Source: Methanobacteriota archaeon
GTDB lineage: Bacteria; Myxococcota; UBA727; JABDBI01
Reading direction: 5' to 3'
Assembly (NCBI GenBank): GCA_013288705.1
Contig: JABDBI010000002.1
Location: 64,880-119,452, forward strand
Length of the DNA stretch: 54,573 nucleotides
Part shown: positions 7,586-15,467 of the stretch, in pieces
Position numbering within the stretch: position 1 is the stretch's first letter
Layout: every line of letters begins with the position of its first letter
The notes under the pieces: model-generated
Databases searched by the model: none
Told to the model about the DNA's origin: nothing
What the model saw: the letters and a program-made list of their open reading frames with translations, nothing else
Translations under genes and position numbers: made by a program

Positions 7586-8992
7586 ATGTTACTAAATTCT
7601 CGTAAACGTAATCTTTTAATTTCTGTTTTAGTCGGCGTCATGATTTGGTTTTTGCCTCCGCCAGAGGGTGTTGATCTCAATGGCTGGAAGCTGTTTGCGA
7701 TCTTTGTGGGCACGATCGCGACGGTGGTGCTCGATGCGCTGCCGATGGGCGCGGGTACCCTACTGGGCTTAACGGTCGCAGTATGCACCAAAACGATGCC
7801 GTTTAAAGAAGCGTTTTCGGGCTATGTGAGCGAGGTCACGTGGCTAGTTTTGATCGCTTTCTTTATTGCACATGGTTTTATCCAAACGGGTCTTGGCAAG
7901 CGCATCGCGTATTGGATTGTGGCGTTGGTGGGCAAGAGAACCGTTGGTCTTGCATATGGTCTGTCGTTTGCCGATCTTTTGCTTGCGCCTGCTATTCCAA
8001 GCGTGACTGCGCGGGCAGGTGGGGTGGTTTTCCCGATTGCGCAGTCGTTGGCGTATACATTTCAGAGCAGAGCTGAGGATGGCACGGCGAGGCGTATTGG
8101 TGCCTACCTCATCATGGTTGCATTTCATGGGACGGTGATTACCAGCGCGATGTTCTTGACGGCGATGGCAGCAAATCCACTGGCTGCGAAACTAGCTGGG
8201 CAAGCCGGTGTGCAAATCACCTGGGGCAATTGGGCGCTTGCTGCTTTGGTGCCTGGGCTTTTGAGTCTTGCGGTGATGCCCTGGGTGATCATGTGGGCGT
8301 ATCCGCCCGAGCTTAAGGCGACGCCTCATGCGGTGGAGCATGCGCGTCGTGAGTTGCATGCGATGGGCCCAATGAGCAGGGCTGAAAAGTTGATGGCCGT
8401 CGGATTTGTTGGTCTTTTAGCGTTATGGATTTTTGGCCCTCTGGTGAAAATTGACGCGACGACGACCGCGCTGCTAGGTCTAGCGTTTTTGTTGGTGACA
8501 GACGTGCTCAGCTGGCAGGATTTATTGAAGCAGCACAATGCATGGGAAACCTTCATTTGGTTTGGTGCGTTGATTGCGCTTGCGGATGGGCTGAATAAGT
8601 TTGGCCTCGCTGCATGGTTTGGCAATTGGGCGGCTGCACTGCTCGGTGGTACGCATTGGGGCGTGGCGGTTTTGGGCCTGTTTTTGATTTACTTCTATGT
8701 CCATTATTTCTTTGCCAGCAGCACTGCGCATGTTGGGGCGCTCTATCTCCCGTTCTTGTTAGTCGGCATTAAACTTGGTGCACCGCCACTCATGACTGCA
8801 TTGGCGTTTGCTTTTGCAAGCAATCTATTTGGTGGGTTGACGCACTATGGTTGTGGTCCGGCGCCGATTTTGTATGGCGCGGGTTTTGTGTCGCTCAAAG
8901 ATTGGTGGCGGGTGGGCTTTATTATGAGTGTGGTCAATATTGTGATCTGGCTCACGGCTGGTGTGGCTTGGTGGGCATGGCTCGGTTATTGA
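7586..8992 (+). CDS. DASS-family (CitT-like) divalent anion:Na+ symporter
   Basis: Inner-membrane transporter of about 12 hydrophobic segments, 468 residues. The DASS family moves di- and tricarboxylates (2-oxoglutarate, malate, citrate, tartrate) with Na+ or by exchange. Typical stretches are PSVTARAGGVVFPI (about residues 138-151), SSTAHVGALYLPFL and FGGLTHYGCGPAPI near the C-terminus, close to plant and bacterial oxoglutarate/malate translocators. The exact substrate is not readable. The coding strand is strongly G/T-rich. The TGA stop shares its last base with palindrome R1. A diverged copy of the last ~34 codons recurs at 9769-9870. Confidence 0.9.
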   Translation: MLLNSRKRNLLISVLVGVMIWFLPPPEGVDLNGWKLFAIFVGTIATVVLDALPMGAGTLLGLTVAVCTKTMPFKEAFSGYVSEVTWLVLIAFFIAHGFIQTGLGKRIAYWIVALVGKRTVGLAYGLSFADLLLAPAIPSVTARAGGVVFPIAQSLAYTFQSRAEDGTARRIGAYLIMVAFHGTVITSAMFLTAMAANPLAAKLAGQAGVQITWGNWALAALVPGLLSLAVMPWVIMWAYPPELKATPHAVEHARRELHAMGPMSRAEKLMAVGFVGLLALWIFGPLVKIDATTTALLGLAFLLVTDVLSWQDLLKQHNAWETFIWFGALIALADGLNKFGLAAWFGNWAAALLGGTHWGVAVLGLFLIYFYVHYFFASSTAHVGALYLPFLLVGIKLGAPPLMTALAFAFASNLFGGLTHYGCGPAPILYGAGFVSLKDWWRVGFIMSVVNIVIWLTAGVAWWAWLGY

Positions 8993-9026
8993 AATTCCCC
9001 CTTTGGAAAAGGGGGCGGGGGGATTT
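8992..9026. repeat. Palindromic repeat family 1, copy R1 (intergenic)
   Basis: GC-rich imperfect palindrome (C5 tracts against G5 tracts). Read on the minus strand it matches the family consensus that starts AAATCCCCC and ends AAAGGGGGAA. It begins at the stop codon of the DASS gene. It may act as a terminator hairpin for that gene. Confidence 0.85.
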
Positions 9027-9032
9027 CGCATT

Positions 9033-9518
9033 CTAGTCAGCAAGCCTAGCAGTCTTTTTAATTATTTCCAGCTCACGCACGACTGCCAAATCTTTGGCTC
9101 GGCCCAGAGCTTTTTTCGAGGTGATAAGATCTTGGAGCGAAATCACCTTGCATTTTTTACCGAAGATTTCAATCTCGTCCGCCTGTGCACACACTCGGTC
9201 AAATGATCCTACACCTGTGACTTCACTTACTACATCCAGCACGCCTAGATCTGTCTCAAGGTAAATGTTCCTCAGATTTGCTGTATCTGTTGGAAATTGC
9301 AAAAACGACAGTTTTTTGCTCGTCATTCTATGGGCAGGATGAAAAGCAGAGAGGCAGCGGCGCATCTCTTCAACCTGCTTTGGATCGACTAGCATGCAGA
9401 TATCAAGGTCCTGAGTGACCATTGAGGATCCGTGAACAACGCTCGCAAATCCACCGATTAATACAAAATTGATGTTTGCGTTTAACAGCAGTTCAAGCAG
9501 ATTGCCAAGGCTTTGCAT
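9033..9518 (-). CDS. Nucleotidyltransferase-fold protein
   Basis: 161 residues. The N-terminus LLNANINFVLIGGFASVVHG...TQDLDICM has the nucleotidyltransferase-superfamily pattern GG-x-A-x(3)-HG followed by an acidic D-x-D pair (TQDLDI), the metal-binding site. The C-terminal half contains a conserved SLQDLITSKKALGRAKDL segment seen in small stand-alone members of the superfamily. Such proteins often act in toxin-antitoxin or defence pairs; that is a family trend, not shown here. The gene overlaps its upstream partner (9493-9726) by 26 bases. It sits in a cassette flanked by duplicated transporter sequence. Confidence 0.72.
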   Translation of the reverse strand: MQSLGNLLELLLNANINFVLIGGFASVVHGSSMVTQDLDICMLVDPKQVEEMRRCLSAFHPAHRMTSKKLSFLQFPTDTANLRNIYLETDLGVLDVVSEVTGVGSFDRVCAQADEIEIFGKKCKVISLQDLITSKKALGRAKDLAVVRELEIIKKTARLAD

Positions 9519-9726
9519 GGGTTAAGAACCTTCCCGCGTTTTTCAGGGCTTGCATGAATCGGAGTGCATCGTCGTGCTTTTGAATGCGCTGTTCGTAAGA
9601 AAGGCGTAAGTTGATCGCGATCAGAGAGATGTCGACATCATGTATTTCATGATCTTGATTGGCCTGTGACGCATTTTTTCTTGAGCGCATACAAGTACTC
9701 ATAGAGGATTTTTGTTTGCTTTCCAA
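9493..9726 (-). CDS. Small helical partner of the nucleotidyltransferase
   Basis: 77 residues, charged, largely helical. The stretch LRLSYEQRIQKHDDALRFMQ followed by ALKNAG resembles small proteins encoded directly upstream of stand-alone nucleotidyltransferases. No catalytic motif is visible. The 26-base overlap with the next gene indicates a two-gene unit. The first ~20 residues (Ser/Lys-rich) look unstructured, and the true start may be an internal Met. Function is unknown; an antitoxin or adaptor role is only an inference from the pairing. Confidence 0.5.
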   Translation of the reverse strand: MESKQKSSMSTCMRSRKNASQANQDHEIHDVDISLIAINLRLSYEQRIQKHDDALRFMQALKNAGRFLTHAKPWQSA

Positions 9727-9768
9727 GGTATAGCGAAAAATTAGAAAAAGAGAGAAGGAGCGGTGGAG

Positions 9769-9870
9769 TCGGTAAAGGACTGGTGGCGGGTGGGTTTTAT
9801 CATGAATGTGGTTAACATTGTGATTTGGCTCACCGCTGGCGCGGCTTGGTGGGCATGGCTTGGTTATTGA
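9769..9870 (+). pseudogene. Remnant 3' end of a second DASS transporter gene
   Basis: About 34 codons encoding SVKDWWRVGFIMNVVNIV...WWAWLGY and a stop. It aligns with the last codons of the DASS gene at 7586-8992. With the adjoining palindrome the match runs 9769-9904 against 8891-9026, the same 136-base length. I count about 15 differences, most of them at synonymous third positions. The reading frame is intact but there is no 5' part, so this is the tail of a lost or replaced paralogue that evolved as a gene before truncation. Confidence 0.8.
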
Positions 9871-9904
9871 AATTCCCCCTTTGGAAAAGGGGGCAGGGGG
9901 ATTT
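9870..9904. repeat. Palindromic repeat family 1, copy R2 (intergenic)
   Basis: Nearly identical to R1 and at the same position relative to the transporter stop codon, so the repeat was duplicated together with the transporter 3' end. Same orientation as R1. Confidence 0.85.
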
Positions 9905-9947
9905 CACATGTTGCCGCAGCGACGTCCCCTTTTCAAGGTGGAACAGG

Positions 9948-10334
9948 TTAACTCCGATTGCCAAGACGTAAATGGTCCAACCCCGCATCAACAATAGCAT
10001 CAAGTGCCTTGCTCACCGATTTGTGCATCTGCTTTGCAGCTTTCGCTAAAAGATAATGGCGATCGCTCGACGTTCTATAAGCGATATTGCCCTTGTAAGC
10101 TTCTTTATTGATGGGTTCAGGGATGGGGTCTCCCTGCTTGAGATAAAGTTTGATGGATGCTCTTAAGGCGTCCTTAATCTCTTTCATTCCCTCTTCAATA
10201 GTTTTTGCGTCGGTGCATACACCAGGTAATTCATTCACTCTGATAATGAAGTAATCCTCTCCATTGTCAGACGCCTGTTCAATTGTGTACGACCATTTCA
10301 AATGAAGATAATAATTGAGATTTTTAGTAGTCAT
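9948..10334 (-). CDS. hicB: HicB-type antitoxin
   Basis: 128 residues. The N-terminal partially degraded RNase-H-like HicB fold is recognisable: YTIEQASDNGEDYFIIRVNE, then LPGVCTDAKTIEEGMKEIKD and ALRASIKLYLKQGDPIPEP. The C-terminal part (about 90-128, AKAAKQMHKSVSKALDAIV) looks like a small DNA-binding helix unit. It is expected to bind and neutralise HicA and to repress the operon. It overlaps hicA by 11 bases, in the usual toxin-first order. Confidence 0.88.
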   Translation of the reverse strand: MTTKNLNYYLHLKWSYTIEQASDNGEDYFIIRVNELPGVCTDAKTIEEGMKEIKDALRASIKLYLKQGDPIPEPINKEAYKGNIAYRTSSDRHYLLAKAAKQMHKSVSKALDAIVDAGLDHLRLGNRS

Positions 10335-10554
10335 GGTCTTGTAATACCTCCTTTAAATCGTTCAGTTGATAGGGCAACAGTTCTGTTCTTTTTTTGATGG
10401 AAACGTTTCGAGCATAACCCTTCTTGCGGAATACATGGTGGGAGCCGCAGACTTCGACCTCAAAGCCAAGCCTTTTGAGTAAAGTTTCTGCTTCTTGGTA
10501 AGAAATCGTCCTGCCATCAAGAATTTTCCTGATTAACTTTTCGATCTTGCTCAT
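10324..10554 (-). CDS. hicA: HicA-type mRNA interferase toxin
   Basis: 76 residues with a double-stranded-RNA-binding-like fold. The catalytic histidine of the family lies in GSHHVFRKKGYARNVSI (about residues 37-53). HicA toxins cleave mRNAs until bound by HicB. The ATG at 10554 gives a normal N-terminus (LIRKILDGRTISYQEAETLL). The best upstream promoter would start transcription almost at this ATG, so the mRNA may be nearly leaderless. Confidence 0.85.
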   Translation of the reverse strand: MSKIEKLIRKILDGRTISYQEAETLLKRLGFEVEVCGSHHVFRKKGYARNVSIKKRTELLPYQLNDLKEVLQDHDY

Positions 10555-10560
10555 ATAGAA

Positions 10561-10589
10561 TTGATATCATTTTTGATATCTTTCATCAA
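10561..10589 (-). promoter_or_regulatory. Putative hicAB promoter with operator-like repeats
   Basis: On the minus strand: -35 TTGATG (10589-10584), a 17-base spacer, -10 TATCAA (10566-10561). Two copies of TTGATATC (plus-strand 10561-10568 and 10573-10580, 12 bases apart, each containing the palindrome GATATC) overlap the -10 and spacer, as expected for HicB autorepression. Confidence 0.5.
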
Positions 10590-10624
10590 GCATAAAGGCA
10601 CTTCCCGCAGTGTGGGAGGTCGGA

Positions 10625-10660
10625 AAATCCCCCTTGCCCCCTTTTTTAAAGGGGGAATCT
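10625..10660. repeat. Palindromic repeat family 1, copy R3 (intergenic)
   Basis: Plus-strand copy of the family consensus (AAATCCCCCTTGCCCCC then AAAGGGGGAA) between the hicAB promoter and the ATP synthase operon. With R1 and R2 it brackets the two toxin-like cassettes. Confidence 0.85.
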
Positions 10661-10689
10661 TATCCGGCCGCGCTGCTTGGGGTTGGATA

Positions 10690-10718
10690 TTGACTTAGAC
10701 CCGGTTTGGCGGTAGATG
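10690..10718 (+). promoter_or_regulatory. Possible promoter of the ATP synthase operon
   Basis: TTGACT (10690-10695), a 17-base spacer, TAGATG (10713-10718). The -35 is good and the -10 weak. A start near 10725 would leave a short leader holding the AGAGG ribosome-binding site at 10726-10730. Confidence 0.35.
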
Positions 10719-10736
10719 CGTGGCCAGAGGTCGGCC

Positions 10737-11213
10737 ATGGAAATTAACATCACCATTTTGATCCAAATCGGATTGTTTTTGTTTTTATTCGGCTGGCTAT
10801 CGCAATTCCTATTCGCCCCTTTTATGCGCCTCTTCGATGAGCGCGAGCGCCGTATTGAAGGCGCTAAGCATGAAGCAGTGGAGCTGCAAGAAGCAGCTCA
10901 GCAAAAGTTGCAAATGGCAGAAGAAAAGGTCAGGAGCGCGCAAAGCGAGGCCAGACAAGTGTTGGCAGAACTCAAAGCTGAGGGACTTTCTCATCAGCGC
11001 AACATTCTTGATAGTGCGCGCGCTGGTGCGCAAGAGAAGCTGACTGAGGCGCGCGCCATACTGGCCCACGAAAGCCAAGGCGCGCAAGCGAAACTTTCGG
11101 GTGAAGTGAAGCAAATCTCAGAACTCCTGCTCGCAAAAGTTCTTGGTGAACATGAGATGACGCCGGGTTCTTCTACACAGCGCGTTGTGAAAATGGAGTG
11201 CTCAAGTGCATAG
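10737..11213 (+). CDS. atpF': ATP synthase Fo subunit b'
   Basis: 158 residues from ATG 10737, chosen because AGAGG lies six bases upstream and the protein then begins with its membrane segment (MEINITILIQIGLFLFLFGW). An earlier ATG at 10716 would add seven residues with no hydrophobic role. One N-terminal transmembrane helix is followed by a long charged coiled coil (about 35-135), the peripheral stalk. FAPFMRLFDERERRI after the helix is typical of b-type subunits. It pairs with the b subunit encoded immediately downstream (8-base overlap); b/b' heterodimers occur in cyanobacteria, alphaproteobacteria and many deltaproteobacteria. Confidence 0.88.
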   Translation: MEINITILIQIGLFLFLFGWLSQFLFAPFMRLFDERERRIEGAKHEAVELQEAAQQKLQMAEEKVRSAQSEARQVLAELKAEGLSHQRNILDSARAGAQEKLTEARAILAHESQGAQAKLSGEVKQISELLLAKVLGEHEMTPGSSTQRVVKMECSSA

Positions 11214-11736
11214 CAGCAACGAGATCAACTGGTGGCAAATGGGGAGCGAATTTGCCGATAGGCCAGCTTTTGGTTGGTACTCTCTTACATTTTTGATGTT
11301 TGTCATCATCCTGTTTTACGCCGTGCGCAAACCTTTGATGCTATATCTTGAGGCGCGTTCCAAAGATATTAGAACTGCTATCGAAGAAGCTAAGCGCGCA
11401 AAGGCTGACGCGGATCAAAAGCTTAAAGAATATGATGGTCGTCTTGCGGGGCTCGACCAAGAGCTCGAGAAAATGCGCGCCGATTTTGCCAAGCAGGGCG
11501 AACTGGAAAAGGCAGAGCTTTTGAAAGCAGCCGAGAAACTTGCAGAGCAAATTGGCAAAGACGCTGAGGAGCAAATTTCTGCAGAGCTGCGACAAGCGAA
11601 AAATCAGCTCCGTGCGGAAGCTGTGGAGCTCGCGAGTAATTTGGCGACCAAAGAATTGGCGCATCGTGTTAGCCCGGATATGCAGAGAGAATTTCGCAAC
11701 ACCTTCGTCAACGACTTGAAAGAGATTAGGCATTAA
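11206..11736 (+). CDS. atpF: ATP synthase Fo subunit b
   Basis: 176 residues starting at GTG 11206, inside the end of the b' gene. A short polar N-terminus (SNEINWWQMGSEF) precedes one transmembrane helix (about 24-42) and RKPLMLYLEARSKDI. A long Lys/Glu/Ala coiled coil to about residue 150 forms the stator stalk that holds alpha3beta3 via the delta subunit. The next gene (delta) begins three bases after the stop. Confidence 0.9.
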   Translation: MHSSNEINWWQMGSEFADRPAFGWYSLTFLMFVIILFYAVRKPLMLYLEARSKDIRTAIEEAKRAKADADQKLKEYDGRLAGLDQELEKMRADFAKQGELEKAELLKAAEKLAEQIGKDAEEQISAELRQAKNQLRAEAVELASNLATKELAHRVSPDMQREFRNTFVNDLKEIRH

Positions 11737-11739
11737 CCC

Positions 11740-12291
11740 ATGCGTGAAGAAAAAATTGCACAACGTTATGCAAAGGCGCTGATGCTGGTCGCAACTGATG
11801 ACGCTTTGCTGCTCCGCATCGAGAACGAACTTGCGGCGTTTGCCAAGCTTTGCGGCGAGAAAAAGAGTTTATTTGATGAGCTGTTGGAGAATCCAAGCTT
11901 TAGCAAGGAAGATCGCGTCAACGTGATTAAGCAGATTGCCCAGCAGTTTGCTGTGCATGAACTGGTGCAGAAGTTCTTGGTTTTATTGGTCGAGAAGGGT
12001 CGCGCTAAATATTTGCCCTCGGTGCATGAAGCTTTTTTACGTGAGATGGATGCACATCTGGGGCGTGTGCGTGCGCGTATCACCAGCTTTACGACGCTGG
12101 AGCAAGATGCTGTGGCAGCAATCGCGGATGCGTTGCAAAAGCGTGTGGGTAAGAAAGTTGTGCCCGAAGTACGAGTCGATACGTCGGTGCTGGGTGGAAT
12201 GAAAGCCAATATTGGTGGCCTCCTATTTGATGGCACTTTGCAGACCAGGCTAGCCAAACTCAAGCAAGCTTTGGCGGAATCCCCGGTTTAA
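11740..12291 (+). CDS. atpH: ATP synthase F1 subunit delta
   Basis: 183 residues, normal length. It links the peripheral stalk to the top of F1 (OSCP homologue). The N-terminal helical domain begins EEKIAQRYAKALMLVA. The C-terminal signature is VRVDTSVLGGMKANIGG followed by LLFDGTLQTRLAKL. It sits between b and alpha as in standard operons. Its presence argues against an N-type Na+-ATPase operon, which lacks delta. Confidence 0.93.
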   Translation: MREEKIAQRYAKALMLVATDDALLLRIENELAAFAKLCGEKKSLFDELLENPSFSKEDRVNVIKQIAQQFAVHELVQKFLVLLVEKGRAKYLPSVHEAFLREMDAHLGRVRARITSFTTLEQDAVAAIADALQKRVGKKVVPEVRVDTSVLGGMKANIGGLLFDGTLQTRLAKLKQALAESPV

Positions 12292-12312
12292 GAATTTTTG
12301 GAGAAGGGTTTT

Positions 12313-13896
12313 ATGGAATTGCGAGCAGAAGAAATCTCGAGAATCATTAAAGACCAGATTAAGGACTTTGATGCGCGGACACAAGTGGCGGAAACTGGCA
12401 CGGTGTTGTCTGTAGGCGACGGTGTGGCGCGCGTCTATGGGCTGGAGCGCGTGCAGGCTGGTGAGCTGGTGGAGTTCACCGGTGGCGTCAAGGGTCTTGT
12501 GCTCAACCTCGATGAAGATAGCGTCGGTATTGCCATCATGGGTAGCGATACCAATATTCGCGAAGGCGATGTGGTGAAGCGTACCGGTAACATTGCCGAT
12601 GTCGCCGTGGGTGATGCTGTGCTGGGCCGTGTGCTCAATGGTCTTGGTGATCCGATTGATGACAAAGGCCCGATTTTGGGGACAGGCCGACGTCATATTG
12701 AAACCAAAGCCCCGGGTATTATTGCCCGTGAGCCGGTGTCGGAGCCTTTGCAAACAGGTATCAAAGCCATCGATGCCATGATTCCCGTCGGTCGTGGTCA
12801 GCGTGAGTTGATCATTGGTGACCGCCAAACTGGCAAGACGGCGATTGCGATCGATACCATCATTAACCAGAAATCTACTGGCGTAAAATGTGTGTATGTG
12901 GCTATTGGTCAGAAGCAATCTACTGTGGCTCAGGTCGTCGACAAGTTGCGTAAGCATGGCGCTATGGATTACACCGTGGTGGTTTCTGCGACGGCATCTG
13001 ACCCAGCGCCATTGCAGTTTTTGGCTCCCTATACAGGCTGCGCGCTTGCTGAATATTGGCGAGACAATGGTGAGCATGCGCTCATCATCTATGACGATTT
13101 GTCGAAGCAAGCTGTTGCTTATCGCCAGCTGTCGCTGCTCTTGCGTCGTCCGCCGGGCCGCGAGGCGTTTCCTGGCGACGTGTTTTATCTCCACAGCCGT
13201 TTGCTAGAGCGTGCTGCGAAGATCACGACCAATGAGAAAGAACTGGCGGCCTATCCACAGATCAAAAAGGGTGGCGGTAGTTTGACCGCATTGCCGATTA
13301 TTGAGACACAGGCGGGTGACGTTTCTGCATACATTCCCACCAACGTGATTTCGATTACCGATGGTCAGATTTATCTGGAAACCGATTTATTTTACGCGGG
13401 TCAGCGCCCAGCCGTGAACGTTGGTTTGTCGGTATCTCGTGTAGGTGGTGCGGCTCAGGTTGCGTCGATGAAGCAGCTTGCTGGTACCATGCGTTTGGAC
13501 TTGGCTCAATACCGTGAATTGGCGGCATTTGCGCAGTTTGGTTCTGATCTTGATAAGGCCACGGTAGAGCAGATTGCTCGTGGTGAGCGCGTGTTCGAGC
13601 TCTTGAAGCAAGGGCAATACTCGCCTATCGGCGTCGAAGAGCAGATCGTGCAGATTTTTGCTGCTACGCAGCCACGTAGCAAAGAATCGAATGAGACTTT
13701 TGTGCGGCGCTATCCGGCCAAAGAGATCCCACGCTATGCGGTGGAGCTGGTGCAGTTTATGCGCGCGCAGCATCCGGATGTCTTGACTGATATCCGCAGC
13801 AATCCGAAGCGTAAGATCGACGATGCGATGCGTGAGCGTTTGAATACGGCTTTGTTGGCATTTGAGCAAATCTTTGAAGTGAAACAGGCGAACTAA
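12313..13896 (+). CDS. atpA: ATP synthase F1 subunit alpha
   Basis: 527 residues from ATG 12313 ([16 protein letters not shown]), preceded by GGAGAAGGG at 12299-12307. Regulatory, non-catalytic nucleotide-binding subunit. It has the beta-barrel domain (about 27-95), the P-loop [14 protein letters not shown] (about 170-183), the arginine-finger region ([12 protein letters not shown]) and the C-terminal helical bundle ([19 protein letters not shown]). The family is very conserved. It is followed by gamma with a one-base gap. Confidence 0.97.
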   Translation: MELRAEEISRIIKDQIKDFDARTQVAETGTVLSVGDGVARVYGLERVQAGELVEFTGGVKGLVLNLDEDSVGIAIMGSDTNIREGDVVKRTGNIADVAVGDAVLGRVLNGLGDPIDDKGPILGTGRRHIETKAPGIIAREPVSEPLQTGIKAIDAMIPVGRGQRELIIGDRQTGKTAIAIDTIINQKSTGVKCVYVAIGQKQSTVAQVVDKLRKHGAMDYTVVVSATASDPAPLQFLAPYTGCALAEYWRDNGEHALIIYDDLSKQAVAYRQLSLLLRRPPGREAFPGDVFYLHSRLLERAAKITTNEKELAAYPQIKKGGGSLTALPIIETQAGDVSAYIPTNVISITDGQIYLETDLFYAGQRPAVNVGLSVSRVGGAAQVASMKQLAGTMRLDLAQYRELAAFAQFGSDLDKATVEQIARGERVFELLKQGQYSPIGVEEQIVQIFAATQPRSKESNETFVRRYPAKEIPRYAVELVQFMRAQHPDVLTDIRSNPKRKIDDAMRERLNTALLAFEQIFEVKQAN

Positions 13897-13897
13897 T

Positions 13898-14773
13898 ATG
13901 GCGTCGCTTAGAGACATACGAAAGCGCATTCGGAGTGTGAAGAGCTCCGAGAAAATCACCAAAGCCATGAAGATGGTGGCGGCGTCGAAATTGCGCCGCG
14001 CGCAGGAAGAAGTGCGCAAGGCACGGCCTTATGCGATGAAGCTCGAGGAAGTGATTGGCCACCTGGCCATGCGTGTGGCGTCGCAGGGTGAGACGCCTCA
14101 TCCCTTGTTGCTCGATCGTCCGGAGAAGAAGCGTGTCGAGATATTGGTGCTGACGTCCGACCGTGGGCTATGCGGAGCGTTTAACTCCAACATTGTTCGT
14201 CGTACCCAGCGCTTTTTGTTCGACATGAAGCCTAGCCATGAAGAGATTCGCATCTCCACACTTGGTAAAAAGGGTTTCGATGCGTTTACGCGTGAAGGTC
14301 TCCCAATTCGCACAAACTATACCGGCGTGCTTGAGAAGGTGAACTTTAAGAAAGCATCCGAGATCGCTAAAGAAGTTTGTGCTTCTTACGTGGCCGATGA
14401 GCTCGATGCTGTTTGGCTTGTTTATAACGAGTTTAAGAGCGCCATTTCGCAGAAAGTGGTGGTGAAGCAGATGCTGCCGATCGTGCCTGCGGTGGCGCCG
14501 CAGGGCGAGTCGCCGGTCGACTTTTTGTATGAGCCGGCGCAGGGCGAACTTTTGGAGCAATTATTGCCGCAATATTTTGCGACAGAGCTTTTTCAGGCAT
14601 TTTTGGAATCAGTTGCCTCGGAATATGGCGCACGTATGACGGCCATGGATAACGCGACGCGCAATGCCAAAGAGATGATTGGCTCGCTGACCTTACAATA
14701 TAACCGCGCGCGGCAAGCTGCGATTACCAAAGAGTTGATGGAAATCATTGGTGGTGCCGAGGCGCTCGCTTGA
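13898..14773 (+). CDS. atpG: ATP synthase F1 subunit gamma
   Basis: 291 residues. Central rotor shaft. N-terminal coiled coil MASLRDIRKRIRSVKSSEKI followed by TKAMKMVAASKLRRAQ; Rossmann-like middle with LTSDRGLCGAFNSNIVR; C-terminal helix ASEYGARMTAMDNATRNAKE, all diagnostic. In most bacteria atpD (beta) and atpC (epsilon) follow. Here the next genes are atpZ and atpI, starting with an overlapping TGATG at the gamma stop. Confidence 0.96.
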   Translation: MASLRDIRKRIRSVKSSEKITKAMKMVAASKLRRAQEEVRKARPYAMKLEEVIGHLAMRVASQGETPHPLLLDRPEKKRVEILVLTSDRGLCGAFNSNIVRRTQRFLFDMKPSHEEIRISTLGKKGFDAFTREGLPIRTNYTGVLEKVNFKKASEIAKEVCASYVADELDAVWLVYNEFKSAISQKVVVKQMLPIVPAVAPQGESPVDFLYEPAQGELLEQLLPQYFATELFQAFLESVASEYGARMTAMDNATRNAKEMIGSLTLQYNRARQAAITKELMEIIGGAEALA

Positions 14774-15009
14774 TGAAGAAGCAGGACGCCGAGGCCTATC
14801 GGGTGTTCATCCGGACAAGTGCAATCGGCCTTGAAGTGGGGCTCAGCATTGTTGTAGGCTTTTTCTTAGGCCATACGGTGGATCGTTATGCGGGGACCAA
14901 ACCGTGGGGATCTATTATTGGGTTTGTGTTTGGTGTGCTTGCGGCGGGGAAGACGCTTTATACGTTTTCGAAGAAATATCTCAAAGATAACCAAGATGAT
15001 GAAAAATGA
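14773..15009 (+). CDS. atpZ: AtpZ/AtpI-type ATP synthase accessory protein
   Basis: 78 residues from ATG 14773, which overlaps the gamma stop (TGATG). Two transmembrane segments with the family pattern VGFFLGHTVDRY and GTKPWGSIIGFVFGV (short hairpin with an Asp and a GTxPW turn). AtpZ-type proteins accompany Fo genes and have been implicated in Mg2+/Ca2+ handling and c-ring assembly. It overlaps the next gene by ATGA. Confidence 0.8.
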   Translation: MKKQDAEAYRVFIRTSAIGLEVGLSIVVGFFLGHTVDRYAGTKPWGSIIGFVFGVLAAGKTLYTFSKKYLKDNQDDEK

Positions 15010-15398
15010 CGGATAAACTTGAGGAAGGACGACAAGAGCTTTGGAAGCTGACCAAGTGGGCCGTTGTTGCTGTGGTAGCGGTGGTCGTTGGGTTGGCGTT
15101 GCTGAATCTGTTCTTTAGCATGCTTCCGATTTTGGTGGGATTCGTAATTGGCGCGTCGCTGTCGATTGGGAACTTGCATTTGCTTGGGCGGTCTTTTGCG
15201 TCGTTGATTTATAAGCAGAAGGCAGCGGGCAGGGCGGTGGCGGGGACGTTGCTGTCGTTTGCGCTGATGGGCGTGGCGGTTTGGTTTGTGGTGATTTTCT
15301 TCAAGAAGCTGTTGCTTGGCGTTGCGCTCGGGTTAGCTAGCCCGCTGATTTTTGGGCTGCTGTATGCGGTGACATCGGACAAATCGAAGGGAAACTAG
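15006..15398 (+). CDS. atpI: ATP synthase subunit I-like membrane protein
   Basis: 130 residues, four predicted transmembrane helices. Position (between AtpZ and subunit a), size and the GFVIGASLSIGNLHLLGRSF stretch fit AtpI/UncI-like proteins that help c-ring assembly. Similarity at sequence level is loose, so the name rests mainly on context. Its coding strand is strongly G/T-rich, in contrast to the following C-rich atpB. Confidence 0.65.
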   Translation: MTDKLEEGRQELWKLTKWAVVAVVAVVVGLALLNLFFSMLPILVGFVIGASLSIGNLHLLGRSFASLIYKQKAAGRAVAGTLLSFALMGVAVWFVVIFFKKLLLGVALGLASPLIFGLLYAVTSDKSKGN

Positions 15399-15467
15399 AC
15401 CCGTTGACCTTGGGTGTGTTTTGGGGCATGAAGCTGCTCTAAACTCCTCGCTCGAGATTCGTCACCC

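Noticed and set aside
8992-10660. CRISPR array from palindromic repeats
   Set aside because: Only three copies, irregular spacing of hundreds of bases with genes between, in mixed orientations, and no cas genes.
12250-13194. Long open frame antisense to atpA (314 codons)
   Set aside because: Opposite strand of a highly conserved gene; no recognisable motif or ribosome-binding site.
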